The notes beneath the pieces are model-generated. The model saw nothing but the letters and a program-made list of their open reading frames with translations. It did not search any database and was not told the origin of the DNA. Positions 49,446 to 58,957 of a stretch of DNA of 64,000 bases are shown here, piece after piece. Both the position numbers and the translations under genes were made by a program. This DNA comes from Clostridia bacterium (GTDB lineage Bacteria; Bacillota; Clostridia; Christensenellales; Aristaeellaceae), in the NCBI GenBank assembly GCA_017428385.1, contig JAFRQX010000010.1, forward strand, positions 124,001-188,000. Reading direction: 5' to 3'. How positions within the stretch are numbered: position 1 is the stretch's first letter; each line of letters starts with the position of its first letter.

Positions 49446-51448
49446 AGGCGCCCTATGCGCCCTCCGGAGACCAGCCCCAGGCCATAGAGGCGCTGGCGGC
49501 AGGAATCCAGGCGGGACTGAAGGATCAGATCCTTCTGGGTGTCACGGGCAGCGGCAAGACCTTCACCATGGCTTCGGTGATTGAAAAAGTACAGAAGCCC
49601 ACCCTGGTCATTGCCCATAACAAGACGCTGGCGGCACAGCTCTGCAGTGAGCTGAAGGCTTTCTTCCCGGACAGCCGGGTGGAATACTTCGTCAGCTATT
49701 ATGATTACTATCAGCCGGAAGCGTACATCGCTTCCTCGGATACCTATATCGAAAAAGATGCCTCCATCAATGATGAGATTGACCGCCTGCGCCACTCGGC
49801 CACGGCGGCGCTTCGTGAGCGTAAAGACGTGATCATCGTCGCGTCCGTCAGCTGCATCTATTCCATGGGCGACCCCAGCGAGTACGAGGGACAGATGATC
49901 TCCCTGCGGCCGGGCATGGAATACAGCCGCACAAAGCTGATCCGGGACCTGATCGACATCCAGTATGAACGCAATGACGTGGAGTTTGACCGGGGAACCT
50001 TCCGGGTCCGGGGCGACACGATCGAGATCATCCCCGCGGGTGAAAACCAGAAGGCCATCCGGGTGGAACTTTTCGGGGACGAAATTGAGCGGATCTCCGT
50101 TATTGAGGCGGTGAGCGGCCATGCCCTGGCCACCCTGGAGCACGCGGCCCTTTTCCCGGCGACGCACTATGCCACAGACCCTGCCCACATGGAGGAGCAC
50201 ATCGGGGATATTGAAAAGGACCTGAAGCAGCGCATTGAGGAGTTTGAATCCCAGGGTAAGCTGCTGGAGGCCCAGCGTATTGCCCAGCGTACCCGCTACG
50301 ATATCGAGATGATGCGGGAGATCGGATACTGCCAGGGCATTGAAAACTATTCCCGGTATTTTGACGGCCGGAAGCCCGGGGACGCACCCTATACGCTGCT
50401 GGATTACTTTACCGGGGACTTCCTGGTGATGATTGACGAAAGCCATGTGACTGTGCCCCAGATCCGTGCCATGTACAACGGAGACCGGGCAAGGAAAAAT
50501 ACGCTGGTGGAATACGGATTCCGCCTGCCTTCCGCCTATGACAACCGGCCGCTGCTGTTCAACGAGTTTGAGGAGCGCATCGGCCAGACTATCTTTGTAT
50601 CCGCCACCCCCGGCCCTTATGAGCGGGAGCGGGCACAGCAGGTGGTGGAACAGATCATCCGGCCCACGGGCCTGCTGGATCCGGAGGTGATCCTGCGGCC
50701 GGCTACCGGCCAGGTGGACGATCTGGTAGGCGAGATCCGGAAGGTGACGGAGAAAGGCGAGCGTGTGCTGGTCACCACACTGACCAAGCGCATGGCGGAG
50801 AGCCTCACCGAGTATCTCAAGGAACTTGATATCAAGGTGAGGTACCTGCACAGCGATATCCAGACCATGGAGCGGATGGAGCTGCTGCGGGATCTGCGCC
50901 TGGGCGAGTATGACGTGCTGGTGGGTATCAACCTGCTGCGGGAAGGCCTGGACCTGCCGGAGGTCGCGCTGGTCGCGATCCTGGACGCGGATAAGGAAGG
51001 CTTCCTGCGGAGCGAAACCTCCCTGGTGCAGACCATCGGCCGGGCGGCTCGTAACGTGGACGGCCGGGTCATCCTGTACGGCGACCAGCTGACGGAGAGC
51101 ATGGCCAAGGCCATGTCGGAAACCAACCGTCGCCGCGCCATCCAGGAGGAATACAACAAGGCCAACGGCATTACACCGGAGAGCGTGCGCAACGCGATTC
51201 GCAGCGTGCTGGAAATCACACGCCGGGTGGAGGAAACCGCTCCCGCGGCGTTGAATGAAGATGAACGTGCTGCCCTGATGCGGAAGATTGAGGATGAGAT
51301 GCTCACCGCGGCGAAGGAGCTGGAATTCGAGCGCGCCGCGCAGCTGCGTGACAGGCTGCTCGAGCTCCGGGGTGAAGCGCCCATGAAGGACGATAACCAG
51401 AGCCGGCGGCACAGACGAAGGGAGAGAACAAGAAAGAGTGAACACTGA
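49427..51448 (+). CDS. uvrB: Excinuclease ABC subunit UvrB
   Basis: A 673-residue, full-length UvrB helicase of nucleotide excision repair. Walker A is [12 protein letters not shown] (about residues 38-49). The beta-hairpin region [32 protein letters not shown] holds the damage-wedging tyrosines. The DEAD-like box is [13 protein letters not shown], motif V-VI is [44 protein letters not shown], and the C-terminal UVR domain ([29 protein letters not shown]) contacts UvrC. uvrA/uvrC are not in the window. A coupled membrane operon follows. Confidence 0.98.
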   Translation: MDQFVLKAPYAPSGDQPQAIEALAAGIQAGLKDQILLGVTGSGKTFTMASVIEKVQKPTLVIAHNKTLAAQLCSELKAFFPDSRVEYFVSYYDYYQPEAYIASSDTYIEKDASINDEIDRLRHSATAALRERKDVIIVASVSCIYSMGDPSEYEGQMISLRPGMEYSRTKLIRDLIDIQYERNDVEFDRGTFRVRGDTIEIIPAGENQKAIRVELFGDEIERISVIEAVSGHALATLEHAALFPATHYATDPAHMEEHIGDIEKDLKQRIEEFESQGKLLEAQRIAQRTRYDIEMMREIGYCQGIENYSRYFDGRKPGDAPYTLLDYFTGDFLVMIDESHVTVPQIRAMYNGDRARKNTLVEYGFRLPSAYDNRPLLFNEFEERIGQTIFVSATPGPYERERAQQVVEQIIRPTGLLDPEVILRPATGQVDDLVGEIRKVTEKGERVLVTTLTKRMAESLTEYLKELDIKVRYLHSDIQTMERMELLRDLRLGEYDVLVGINLLREGLDLPEVALVAILDADKEGFLRSETSLVQTIGRAARNVDGRVILYGDQLTESMAKAMSETNRRRAIQEEYNKANGITPESVRNAIRSVLEITRRVEETAPAALNEDERAALMRKIEDEMLTAAKELEFERAAQLRDRLLELRGEAPMKDDNQSRRHRRRERTRKSEH

Positions 51449-51596
51449 ACATAAATCCGGGAACAAGCGGCTCTGGCTGGGGCCGGTGCTGCTGGCCGTG
51501 CCGTTCCTGGCGGTTATCATTTTCGCGGCGCTACGCCTGGGCCCCACCATCCTGCGGGTCATCAGCGTGCTGATCAAGGGGGCCGTCGTATCATGA
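51438..51596 (+). CDS. Small single-pass membrane protein (52 residues)
   Basis: A GTG at 51438 opens a 52-codon frame that ends at TGA 51594. It encodes a polar basic start ([12 protein letters not shown]), one strong membrane helix ([20 protein letters not shown]) and a basic end ([18 protein letters not shown]). The stop overlaps the next ATG (ATGA), and the start lies within the last codons of uvrB, so all are coupled. The ribosome site (GGGAGAG, about 10 nt away) is weak. It is too small for routine ORF filters but fits the operon. It has no known family. Confidence 0.65.
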   Translation: MNTEHKSGNKRLWLGPVLLAVPFLAVIIFAALRLGPTILRVISVLIKGAVVS

Positions 51597-52435
51597 AAAA
51601 GATTATCGCGTGGTTTTTTGCGCTCCTGCTGACCGGCAGCCTGATCCTTTTCGGCGTGTGCCTTGTGGGCCGTCAGGTGATTGCCCCGGCCATGGGGGAC
51701 GAAGGGGCTCCCGTCAGCGATTCCCTGATCCGGGAGGAAAAGGATCTGGCCAGGGAACGGATCACCGCCCTGGCAGAGCTTTATGGCTTTAACCCGGAAC
51801 CGGTCATTGCCGCTGTGAACGAGGACGTCCTGAAAGACCTGAACAGCCAGGCCTCCCTGTGGTGGAGCAGCGTGCTGCGGGATGGCAAGGCAGGTCAGGA
51901 ACTCCACTGGGACACCAAAGAGGTGGAGCAGATCCTCATGGAGGATCCCGCTGTGCAGGAGAATCCGGAGGAAGCGGCGTATTTTGCCTACTCTGTATCA
52001 GAAGAAATCCATAAGAGCATTGTGAATATGGTGCTGCCCATGCGCCAGCTGGTTTTCAGCCTTGGACTGGAAAAGGCTGAAAAGCGGATTGACCTGGTCA
52101 ATATCGTGGAGTTCTTCCTGGGCATGCCATGGGCAGCGCTGGCACTGTCCGCGCTGTTTGCCGGGTTTGCTGCCCTGGCTGACGGCCGGCCCCTGCGCCG
52201 GGTGCTCCGTTACATCGGTTCTGCCCTGGGTGCTGCCGCACTGGTGATGGCTGCAATCGTGGTGCTGTATCTTTGCGCGGGTATCCTCCCGATGATCCAG
52301 GAGGCTTCCGCCGGCCTGACCCTTCAGTATCAGAGCGTGGTCACCGGCTCCCTGCTGCTGACCGCCGGCATTGTGGCGTTGTTTGCGGCAGGCTGCGTGG
52401 TGTGCCTGCTGAAATGCAGGGAGAAGAAAGCATGA
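51593..52435 (+). CDS. Membrane protein of unknown function
   Basis: A 280-residue protein with an N-terminal helix (residues about 4-27), a 140-residue outside domain rich in acidic residues (EEKDLARERITALAELYGFNPEPVIAAVNEDVLKDLNSQASLWWSSVL), and three C-terminal helices (MPWAALALSALFAGFAAL, AALVMAAIVVLYLCAGIL, VVTGSLLLTAGIVALFAAGCVVCLL). It is linked by 4-nt overlaps to the small membrane protein before it and the phosphoesterase after it. No family is recognised. Confidence 0.75.
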   Translation: MKKIIAWFFALLLTGSLILFGVCLVGRQVIAPAMGDEGAPVSDSLIREEKDLARERITALAELYGFNPEPVIAAVNEDVLKDLNSQASLWWSSVLRDGKAGQELHWDTKEVEQILMEDPAVQENPEEAAYFAYSVSEEIHKSIVNMVLPMRQLVFSLGLEKAEKRIDLVNIVEFFLGMPWAALALSALFAGFAALADGRPLRRVLRYIGSALGAAALVMAAIVVLYLCAGILPMIQEASAGLTLQYQSVVTGSLLLTAGIVALFAAGCVVCLLKCREKKA

Positions 52436-53133
52436 AAAGAGTGCTGACCGAATACACCTTCCGCACGGACCGGGTAGACCGGCCGCTGCGCCTGGCTGTG
52501 GCCTCAGACATCCACAGCTCGGCCTTTGACGATGTGCTGGGGGAGTTCGGCCGCTGCGACGCGGTGCTGGTTCCGGGCGATCTGGTGGATCGTCACCGGA
52601 AGAACAACAGCAATGCCCTGCGGTTCCTGGATGTGGCACCGGATTATGCCCCGGTGTTCCTGTCCGTGGGCAATCACGAGCGGAAGTATAAACACCGGGA
52701 AGAATTCCTGCAGCGGGTACGGGAAAGCCGGGTCACCCTGCTGGACAACCAAAGTACAGCCTTTCACGGCATCCGCCTCGGCGGCCTTTCCAGCGTCCGG
52801 GACGGTGTACCGGACAAGGCCTTCCTGGACCGGTTTGAAAAGGAAGAAGGCTACCGGCTCCTCATGTGCCATCATCCGGAGATGTACCGGGACTATGTAT
52901 CCGGACGGGAGATTGACCTGACCCTCTGCGGCCATGCCCACGGCGGCCAGATTCAGATTGCGGGCCGCGGCCTGTACGCGCCGGGGCAGGGACTGTTTCC
53001 GAAGCTCACCCACGGCCTGTATGACGACGGGAAGATGCTTTTGTCCCGGGGGATGACCAACGGCGCCAAACCGCGGATTCCCCGCATCGGCAACCCCTGT
53101 GAACTGATTATCCTGAACATCACCCCCGCGTGA
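52432..53133 (+). CDS. Calcineurin-like metallophosphoesterase
   Basis: A 233-residue metallophosphoesterase. Its metal motifs are in order: ASDIHSS (DxH), VLVPGDLVDRH (GDxxDR), LSVGNHERK (GNHE), LLMCHHPE and LCGHAHGGQIQ (GHxHGG). It resembles YkuE/LpxH-like bacterial enzymes that cleave phosphodi- or monoesters of lipids or nucleotides. There is no signal peptide or twin-arginine signal, so it is cytosolic. ATG 52432 overlaps the end of the membrane protein gene (ATGA). The product may act on a lipid made available by its two membrane partners; that is inference. Confidence 0.92.
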   Translation: MKRVLTEYTFRTDRVDRPLRLAVASDIHSSAFDDVLGEFGRCDAVLVPGDLVDRHRKNNSNALRFLDVAPDYAPVFLSVGNHERKYKHREEFLQRVRESRVTLLDNQSTAFHGIRLGGLSSVRDGVPDKAFLDRFEKEEGYRLLMCHHPEMYRDYVSGREIDLTLCGHAHGGQIQIAGRGLYAPGQGLFPKLTHGLYDDGKMLLSRGMTNGAKPRIPRIGNPCELIILNITPA

Positions 53134-53174
53134 TGTTGTTCCACAGAAGAAAAACACAGAAAGGACGGACAGAC

Positions 53175-53333
53175 ATGGATCAGCAAGACCTGAAACTGCT
53201 TACGGACTGGTTTGACCAGAACCAGGATCACAAGCTGAACTTCATCGAGAAGGAAGCCATCAAGCTGGCAGTGAAAAAAGCCTCTACAGTCGGCGATCTG
53301 CTGAAGACCGCACTTGATCTGCTGAAGAAGTAA
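53175..53333 (+). CDS. Small EF-hand-like protein
   Basis: A 52-residue soluble protein, MDQQDLKLLTDWFDQNQDHK followed by LNFIEKEAIKLAVKKASTVG and a short helix. DQNQDHKLNFIE fits the 12-residue EF-hand loop (D1, N3, D5, hydrophobic 8, N9, E12), although position 6 is His rather than Gly. Both flanks are helical, as for an EF hand; only one is present. AAAGGA lies before the ATG. It follows the phosphoesterase by 41 nt and may belong to that operon. Calcium binding is inferred. Confidence 0.65.
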   Translation: MDQQDLKLLTDWFDQNQDHKLNFIEKEAIKLAVKKASTVGDLLKTALDLLKK

Positions 53334-53401
53334 GAAATCCCCCAAAGCGTTGACAATTTAAGGGGAAGAAGGTATAATGCACTTCATCCTCAGAAGATCC
53401 T

Positions 53402-53438
53402 GAAACACCTTGTACCGGGAGCGGAAGCAGGGTGTTTC
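53402..53438 (+). promoter_or_regulatory. Hairpin in the greA leader
   Basis: GAAACACC (53402-53409) pairs with GGTGTTTC (53431-53438) across a 21-nt loop, ending about 25 nt before the greA start. It could be a weak terminator for the upstream operon or a leader structure of greA. Confidence 0.35.
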
Positions 53439-53463
53439 TCTTACTATGAAAGGAGTCTCCATC

Positions 53464-53940
53464 ATGCCTGAAGGAACGATCCTGACCGAAAGCGGTCTGA
53501 AGAAACTGGAAGAGGAACTGGACTATCTTGTTTCCGTCCGCCGGAATGAGATCAGCGAGCAGATTGCCGTTGCCCGCGGATTCGGCGACCTGAGCGAGAA
53601 TGCCGAATACGACGAGGCGAAAAAGGAACAGGCCAAGGTCGAGGAGCAGATTACCCGCCTGCAGGCTACCATCCGGACCGCCACCGTTGTTGCGGATGAC
53701 GAAATCACCACCGAGAAGGTATCCATCGGTACCGTTGTAAAGGTGAAAGACCTGGATGACGGCGAGACCTATGAATACTCCATCGTCGGTGCGAACGAAG
53801 CGGATCCCCTGGAGAACAAGATCTCCAATGAGAGTCCCGTGGGCGCGGGCCTGATCGGCATGAAGAAGAACCAGACCGCCACCATCGTGATCCCCGCCGG
53901 TACGCTCCGGTACAAGATCCTGTCCATTCGCAAGGACTAA
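53464..53940 (+). CDS. greA: Transcription elongation factor GreA
   Basis: A 158-residue, full-length GreA. It rescues backtracked RNA polymerase by stimulating transcript cleavage. The N-terminal coiled coil has LTESGLKKLEEELDYLVSVRRNEISEQIAVARGFGDLSENAEYDEAKKEQAKVEEQI, with the tip acidic pair D-L-S-E-N; the C-terminal FKBP-like domain has EYSIVGANEADPLENKISNESPVGAGLIG. The start is ATG 53464, after AAAGGAG; an upstream ATG at 53446 contains that ribosome site. lysS follows in the same direction. Confidence 0.98.
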   Translation: MPEGTILTESGLKKLEEELDYLVSVRRNEISEQIAVARGFGDLSENAEYDEAKKEQAKVEEQITRLQATIRTATVVADDEITTEKVSIGTVVKVKDLDDGETYEYSIVGANEADPLENKISNESPVGAGLIGMKKNQTATIVIPAGTLRYKILSIRKD

Positions 53941-53972
53941 TTTAACGAATACAGAAAAGGAATGAAGCTGAT

Positions 53973-55892
53973 ATGGCAGATATGGAAGTTCAGAACCTGA
54001 ACGAACTCCTCCAGATCCGCAGGGACAAGCTGGCGGAACTGCAGGAAGCGGGCAGGGATCCCTTTGTCATCACAAAGTATGACGTGACGCATCACAGCAG
54101 TGATATCCGGGACAATTATGACGAGCTGGAAGGCAAAGAAGTTGCCATCGCCGGCCGTATGATGTCCAAACGCGTCATGGGTAAAGCTTCCTTCTGCAAC
54201 ATCCAGGACCTGAAGGGCGGTATCCAGTGCTATGTGGCCCGGGATTCCATCGGTGAAGATCCCTACAAGGACTTCAAGAAGATGGACATTGGTGATATCG
54301 TCGGCCTGAAGGGCACCGTCTTCAAGACCAAGACCGGGGAAATCTCCGTTCATGCCAACGAGCTGACCCTGCTGAGCAAGAGCCTGCAGATCCTGCCGGA
54401 GAAGTATCACGGCCTCACCAATACCGACATGCGCTACCGCCAGCGGTATGTGGACCTGATCATGAATCCGGAAGTGAAGGACACCTTCGTCAAACGGTCC
54501 AAGATCATCAGCACTATCCGCCGTTTCCTGGACGCCCAGGGCTTCATGGAAGTGGAAACTCCCATGCTGGTCGCCAATGCCGGCGGCGCCGCGGCCCGTC
54601 CCTTCGAAACGCATTTCAACGCGCTGGATGAGGACTTCAAGCTGCGTATCTCCCTGGAGCTGTACCTGAAGCGCCTGATCGTCGGCGGCCTGGAAAAGGT
54701 CTACGAGATCGGCCGCGTTTTCCGGAATGAAGGCCTGGACACCCGCCACAATCCGGAATTTACCCTCATGGAACTGTATCAGGCCTATACCGATTATCAC
54801 GGCATGATGGACCTGACCGAGAATATGTACCGCTACGTGGCCCAGGAGGTGCTGGGTACCACGAAGATCGTGTACAACGGCATCGAGATGGACCTGGGCA
54901 AGCCCTTTGCCCGGATCACCATGGTGGACGCCGTGAAGCAGTACGCCGGTGTGGACTTCAACGAGATTCACACGGTTGAGGAAGCCCGGGCCGCCGCGAA
55001 GGCACACAACGTGGCCTTTGAAGAGCGCCACGGCAAGGGCGATATCCTGAACCTCTTCTTCGAGGAGTTCTGCGAAGAGCATATGGTTCAGCCCACCTTC
55101 GTCATGGATCACCCGATCGAGATTTCTCCCCTGACCAAGATGAAGCCCGGCAATCCGGACTACGTGGAACGCTTCGAGTTCTTCATGAACGGCTGGGAAA
55201 TGGCCAATGCCTATTCCGAGCTGAACGATCCCATTGACCAGCGCCGCCGCTTCGCCAAGCAGGAAGAACAGTTTGCTGCCGGCGACGAGGAAGCCAACCA
55301 CACGGATGAAGACTTCCTGAACGCCCTGGAGATTGGTATGCCGCCCACCGGTGGTATCGGCTTCGGTATTGACAGGATGTGCATGCTGCTGACGGATGCC
55401 GCCGCGATCCGTGACGTGCTGCTCTTCCCGACAATGAAGAGCCAGGGCGCTGCGAAGAACGAGGCGAACAACGCTGCCCAGGCTGCCGCCAAGGAAGCGA
55501 AGGAAGCTGAGAAGATCGACTTCTCCAAGGTGGAGATTGAGCCCCTGTTTGCTGATTTCGTCGACTTTGAAACCTTTTCCAAGAGCGATTTCCGCGCGGT
55601 GAAGGTGCTGGCCTGCGAAGCGGTGAAGAAATCCAAGAAGCTGCTCCAGTTCACCCTGGACGATGGCAGCGGCACACCGCGCACCATCCTCTCCGGCATT
55701 CATGCCTTCTATGAACCGGAAGAGCTGGTCGGCAAGACCTGCGTTGCCATTACCAACCTGCCGCCCCGTCCCATGATGGGCATCGAAAGCTGCGGTATGC
55801 TGCTCTCCGCCGTGCATAATGAAGAAGGCGAGGAGAAGCTGCACCTGCTGATGGTGGATCCTCATATCCCGGCCGGCGCCAAGCTCTACTGA
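53973..55892 (+). CDS. lysS: Lysyl-tRNA synthetase with C-terminal tRNA-binding domain
   Basis: A 639-residue class II LysRS. The anticodon-binding OB fold (residues about 50-150) and catalytic core are complete: motif 1 in [16 protein letters not shown], motif 2 [26 protein letters not shown], motif 3 [16 protein letters not shown] near residue 465. After an Ala/Lys/Glu-rich linker, residues about 530-639 form an EMAP-II/MetRS-type tRNA-binding OB domain ([36 protein letters not shown]). This adds about 140 residues to the usual bacterial LysRS. greA-lysS order is common in Bacillota. Confidence 0.97.
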   Translation: MADMEVQNLNELLQIRRDKLAELQEAGRDPFVITKYDVTHHSSDIRDNYDELEGKEVAIAGRMMSKRVMGKASFCNIQDLKGGIQCYVARDSIGEDPYKDFKKMDIGDIVGLKGTVFKTKTGEISVHANELTLLSKSLQILPEKYHGLTNTDMRYRQRYVDLIMNPEVKDTFVKRSKIISTIRRFLDAQGFMEVETPMLVANAGGAAARPFETHFNALDEDFKLRISLELYLKRLIVGGLEKVYEIGRVFRNEGLDTRHNPEFTLMELYQAYTDYHGMMDLTENMYRYVAQEVLGTTKIVYNGIEMDLGKPFARITMVDAVKQYAGVDFNEIHTVEEARAAAKAHNVAFEERHGKGDILNLFFEEFCEEHMVQPTFVMDHPIEISPLTKMKPGNPDYVERFEFFMNGWEMANAYSELNDPIDQRRRFAKQEEQFAAGDEEANHTDEDFLNALEIGMPPTGGIGFGIDRMCMLLTDAAAIRDVLLFPTMKSQGAAKNEANNAAQAAAKEAKEAEKIDFSKVEIEPLFADFVDFETFSKSDFRAVKVLACEAVKKSKKLLQFTLDDGSGTPRTILSGIHAFYEPEELVGKTCVAITNLPPRPMMGIESCGMLLSAVHNEEGEEKLHLLMVDPHIPAGAKLY

Positions 55893-55920
55893 TTATCGAG
55901 AACCTGGACAAAAACAGATC

Positions 55921-55958
55921 ACAGCCCCGTTTCCGTCATCGGAAAACGGGGCTGTTTT
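55921..55958 (+). terminator. Intrinsic terminator of lysS
   Basis: 12-bp stem (55921-55932 with 55944-55955) extended by CCG/CGG around the loop, then TTT. The upstream operon ends here. Confidence 0.85.
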
Positions 55959-55973
55959 GAAAGGAAAAGACAA

Positions 55974-56465
55974 TTGGAAAAATCTCTTCAGATCAGACCT
56001 GTCAATGAATCCGACGTGAAGTTCCTGTATCAGCTGATGAACTGTCCGCCTGTGCTTGAAAGGCTGAACGAGGTCCCGACCACCCGGCAGGACTGGACAG
56101 ACGCCATCAGCGAGTGGCTGAAGGACGAAGACGAGGAAGACTATATTGTCCTGGCTGGAGGCATCCGGACGGGCTGGCTGGGCATCAACGGCCTGCTGGG
56201 CGGGGACGGCATCGCATACCTGAAGATGGCGGCCTTCCTGCCGGAATACCAGGGAAAGGGATACGGAACCAGCTCCATCCGGGAAGTGCTGGACAGCCTG
56301 AAGCAGAGGGGCATTGAGCAGGTATTCCTGTACACTGACAGCGACAATGCACCTGCCCAGGCCTGCTACCGGAAGTGCGGGTTCAAGGTCGTTGAATCCC
56401 TGACAGAGACCATGTCCAACGGTAAAGAGGTGGACAGGGTGAAAATGGTATCCTGCCTGAAATAA
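55974..56465 (+). CDS. GNAT-family N-acetyltransferase
   Basis: A 163-residue GNAT enzyme with the acetyl-CoA loop YQGKGYGTSSIREVLDSL (Q-x-x-G-x-G) and the C-terminal ACYRKCGFKVVES. The start is a TTG at 55974, supported by AAAGGA eight bases upstream and the absence of an ATG there. The acceptor is unknown. It is followed after 30 nt by the TIGR04076-type gene. Confidence 0.88.
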   Translation: MEKSLQIRPVNESDVKFLYQLMNCPPVLERLNEVPTTRQDWTDAISEWLKDEDEEDYIVLAGGIRTGWLGINGLLGGDGIAYLKMAAFLPEYQGKGYGTSSIREVLDSLKQRGIEQVFLYTDSDNAPAQACYRKCGFKVVESLTETMSNGKEVDRVKMVSCLK

Positions 56466-56495
56466 GGGCAAATACAATACACTTTGGAGGAAAAT

Positions 56496-56750
56496 ATGAG
56501 TTATACAGACCGGAAAGTCAAAGTTACGGTGGTGGAAAGCCACTGCCCGAAATATAAGGTGGGTGACGTCATCTGCTTTGTAGGAAGCGAGATCGATAAG
56601 GAACACAGCGACAGAATCTGCATGGTCGCCATGAACGCACTGTATCCTTTTATTTACGCGTTCCGGCGGGGCGGCAACCTGCGGAACGGCCCGTATCAGT
56701 GTACGGACTGCGGTGAAACAGTCAAGTTCACGGTTGAAAACATGGACTGA
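56496..56750 (+). CDS. TIGR04076-family small protein
   Basis: An 84-residue protein, KVKVTVVESHCPKYKVGDVIC..., with later ALYPFIYAFRRGG and QCTDCGETVKFTVEN. The N-terminal Cys and the CxxC near the end are the usual landmarks of this uncharacterised anaerobe family, which I recognise from memory. It may bind metal. GGAGG lies 5 nt before the ATG. It probably shares a transcript with the GNAT gene. Confidence 0.8.
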   Translation: MSYTDRKVKVTVVESHCPKYKVGDVICFVGSEIDKEHSDRICMVAMNALYPFIYAFRRGGNLRNGPYQCTDCGETVKFTVENMD

Positions 56751-56756
56751 AAAAAG

Positions 56757-56783
56757 AACCGGCTTCATGATGAAGCCGGTTTG
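56757..56783. terminator. Bidirectional intrinsic terminator
   Basis: AACCGGCTTCA (56757-56767) pairs perfectly with TGAAGCCGGTT (56771-56781); A6 before and Ts after serve both directions. Confidence 0.85.
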
Positions 56784-56801
56784 TTATATGCGTGTAATTC
56801 G

Positions 56802-57923
56802 TCAGCCGTTCTCTTCGCCGGTGATCTCCGGGACGGAGAGGGAAGCGACGGGGACAAAGCCGCGGAACTGGCCGTTGGCGTTTGCTTCAATGTAGGCGTA
56901 TTCGCCCAGGGTTCCCAGCAGCGTGACCTCGGTGCCTTCCGAAAGGACGGCAATGGATTCGCCAGAGAAGAGCGGGTCATCCGTTACCGCAGCGGTCTGC
57001 AGCACGGTGCGGACGTTGCCGACCAGCGTCAGCGGGGCAACCTCCGCTTTCTTCGGCAGGGCCTTGGACTGGATATAACCGATGCGGTAATGAGTGGAGT
57101 CAATCGCATACTGGATCATGATCCAGCCGTTCTGCTCGCCGAAAACCTGAATCCAGTCGTTGGTGGAAACGGATGCCTTTCCGTTTGCGCCGCGCAGGTA
57201 ATTTTCACCCGGGCCGGAATAGACTTCGTACTTCTTGCCGCCGGTGAACTTGATCACTTCCGCGGTCAGCGTTCCGCCCGGGAGCGTGGGCGCAATGGTC
57301 AGTTTGTTCCGCGCTTCCTTCAGCGTGCCGGGCAGACTGCTCAGGTTCACATACCGCAGATCCGTCTGCACGGTGCCGTAGGCGCTGCCCTGGTACTCTT
57401 CGGCATCCTGGCCGCCGTAGTAGGCGAGCCGGTTTTCAGAGGCAGCGATGGTAACCCAGGCGACTTCATCGCGGAATTTCCACAGCTGCCAGGTGCCGTT
57501 TTTCTTCTTCGTGTAATAGGCCCGCTTTTCAAAGCTGTGGATGTCTGAATCAACGTTATAGGGGTGCTCATAATTCTGGATGAGGACGATGCCGTCTTTT
57601 TCCCAATCGCTTTCAACGGTCACCAGCCCGGTGCCCTGAGGAACAGCCTTGCTGGTCTTGGCATAAATGGACCAGCCGCTGCCCTTCGGATTCAGGACGT
57701 ACAGGATGTTGGTTCCGTTGGCTGCCTGCATGACGACAAAGGCGCAGCCGGAATGCTCCAGGCAGCTTGTTGCCGTGTAGCCGGAAAGGGCTTCCTTTTT
57801 CAGGGCTTCATGGATCTGATCAGGGATGGTTACCTGATCCGTGGCGCTATAGCCGTCCGCGAACGCTGCCGCGGCCGAGATCAGCAGGATTGAAGCCAGC
57901 ATAACTGCAAGAAACCGCTTCAT
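56802..57923 (-). CDS. Secreted SH3-domain protein
   Basis: A 373-residue exported protein with a signal peptide (residues about 1-22, ending AFA). The middle part (residues about 30-215) is an unrecognised domain with YTATSCLEHSGCAFVVMQAANGTNILYVLNPKGSGWSIYAKT. Two SH3-like segments follow: KKYEVYSGPGENYLRGANGKASVSTNDWIQVFGEQNGWIMIQYAI and VTDDPLFSGESIAVLSEGTEVTLLGTLGEYAYIEANANGQFRGFVPV. It resembles the gene at 18711 in plan. The start at 57923 has GGAGG upstream. Confidence 0.85.
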   Translation of the reverse strand: MKRFLAVMLASILLISAAAAFADGYSATDQVTIPDQIHEALKKEALSGYTATSCLEHSGCAFVVMQAANGTNILYVLNPKGSGWSIYAKTSKAVPQGTGLVTVESDWEKDGIVLIQNYEHPYNVDSDIHSFEKRAYYTKKKNGTWQLWKFRDEVAWVTIAASENRLAYYGGQDAEEYQGSAYGTVQTDLRYVNLSSLPGTLKEARNKLTIAPTLPGGTLTAEVIKFTGGKKYEVYSGPGENYLRGANGKASVSTNDWIQVFGEQNGWIMIQYAIDSTHYRIGYIQSKALPKKAEVAPLTLVGNVRTVLQTAAVTDDPLFSGESIAVLSEGTEVTLLGTLGEYAYIEANANGQFRGFVPVASLSVPEITGEENG

Positions 57924-58251
57924 AACATATTCCTCCATTTTTCCTTATCTTCATCTTATCATGTGCTGCAGTGAAATGAAAGCCTTCACTATATCGTACG
58001 AAACAGTGGAGGCTTTCCTTCCATCTGTCCAAAAATGATTTTTTGATGACAGAACGGAAACATGCAAAACTTGTATAAATACCTTCCAACTTGACATCAG
58101 CCGCGGCGAAAAACGCATGATATAATTGTGCCAGAACAATTTGTATTCTGTATGCAGTCGTCATAAGGGGCAGTTTTCTTCGCGGCGGGAGCTGACTGGA
58201 CCAGTGTTTCTTTTTCGGCAGATGACAATTGAAAAAGGAGGAATCATAAGC
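57924..58251. other. Divergent promoter region with a long hairpin
   Basis: The 328-nt gap holds a 13-bp inverted repeat with one mismatch (57978-57990 with 58005-58017) upstream of the SH3 gene, and an extended -10 TGATATAAT (58118-58126) for the rightward gene. No further gene was found. Confidence 0.5.
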
Positions 58252-58917
58252 ATGAACAGAGGCACAAAAGCAGGGTGTGTTTTTCTTTGCACAGTGTTGA
58301 CAGTTGTTTTTTGCTTTGCCTGTACTGGAGGGATTGCGGAGCAGGCCGGCGGTGACCTGCTCCTGGTGATTGACATGCAGAATGCCTATACGGCGGAAGG
58401 CCCCTGGACTTGTCCCAACATGGGCAGGGCGACGGAACAGATCATCGCCCTGATTGAATCCGGCCGGTTTGCGGAGATTGTTTTCACCCGTTTTGACGCG
58501 CCGCAGGATCCTGTCGGCACCTGGAAAGACTATAACGTTATTAACCAGGAAGTCAATGAGGATGAATGGATGAATGAGATGGTTCCCCAGATGGCGCCCT
58601 ACCTGGAGCAGTATCCCGTCTACTCCAAGTCCACATACTCATCCATGACCGTTCCGGAAATCCGGGCTGCGGCGGAACAGTGTATAGCGCGCGGCGGCTC
58701 GGTGGTGCTCACGGGGGTTGTGAGTGAGTGCTGCGTCCTGTCCACTGCCTTTGAGGCGATTGATCTGGGCTGTCCCGTAGTTTATATCACCGATGCCTGC
58801 GCCGGCTGCAGTGATGACCTGGAGGCAGCGGTTGTCAGCGTGCTGGCAGGGCTGGACTATGTGCAGACCACAATCCTGGATACCGCCGGATACCTGGAAA
58901 AGGCGGCGGCTGAATAA
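58252..58917 (+). CDS. Secreted isochorismatase-like cysteine hydrolase
   Basis: A 221-residue protein. A signal peptide (about residues 1-29) precedes a complete isochorismatase-like domain: catalytic Asp in LLLVIDMQNAY, Lys in VYSKSTYSSM, and nucleophilic Cys in LTGVVSECCVLSTAFEAID. Related enzymes hydrolyse nicotinamide, ureidoacrylate or isochorismate in the cytosol. An exported member is unusual; the signal includes a Cys, but no clear lipobox. AAGGAGG is 8-10 nt before the ATG. The substrate is unknown. Confidence 0.88.
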   Translation: MNRGTKAGCVFLCTVLTVVFCFACTGGIAEQAGGDLLLVIDMQNAYTAEGPWTCPNMGRATEQIIALIESGRFAEIVFTRFDAPQDPVGTWKDYNVINQEVNEDEWMNEMVPQMAPYLEQYPVYSKSTYSSMTVPEIRAAAEQCIARGGSVVLTGVVSECCVLSTAFEAIDLGCPVVYITDACAGCSDDLEAAVVSVLAGLDYVQTTILDTAGYLEKAAAE

Positions 58918-58957
58918 GATCACGTGATGTTTGCCCCTGATGACGTTTCCTGCCGGA

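Noticed and set aside
49403..51907. 834-residue open frame on the minus strand
   Set aside because: It is antisense to uvrB, a certain gene, and shows no domain.
53937..55865. 642-residue open frame on the minus strand
   Set aside because: It is antisense to lysS.
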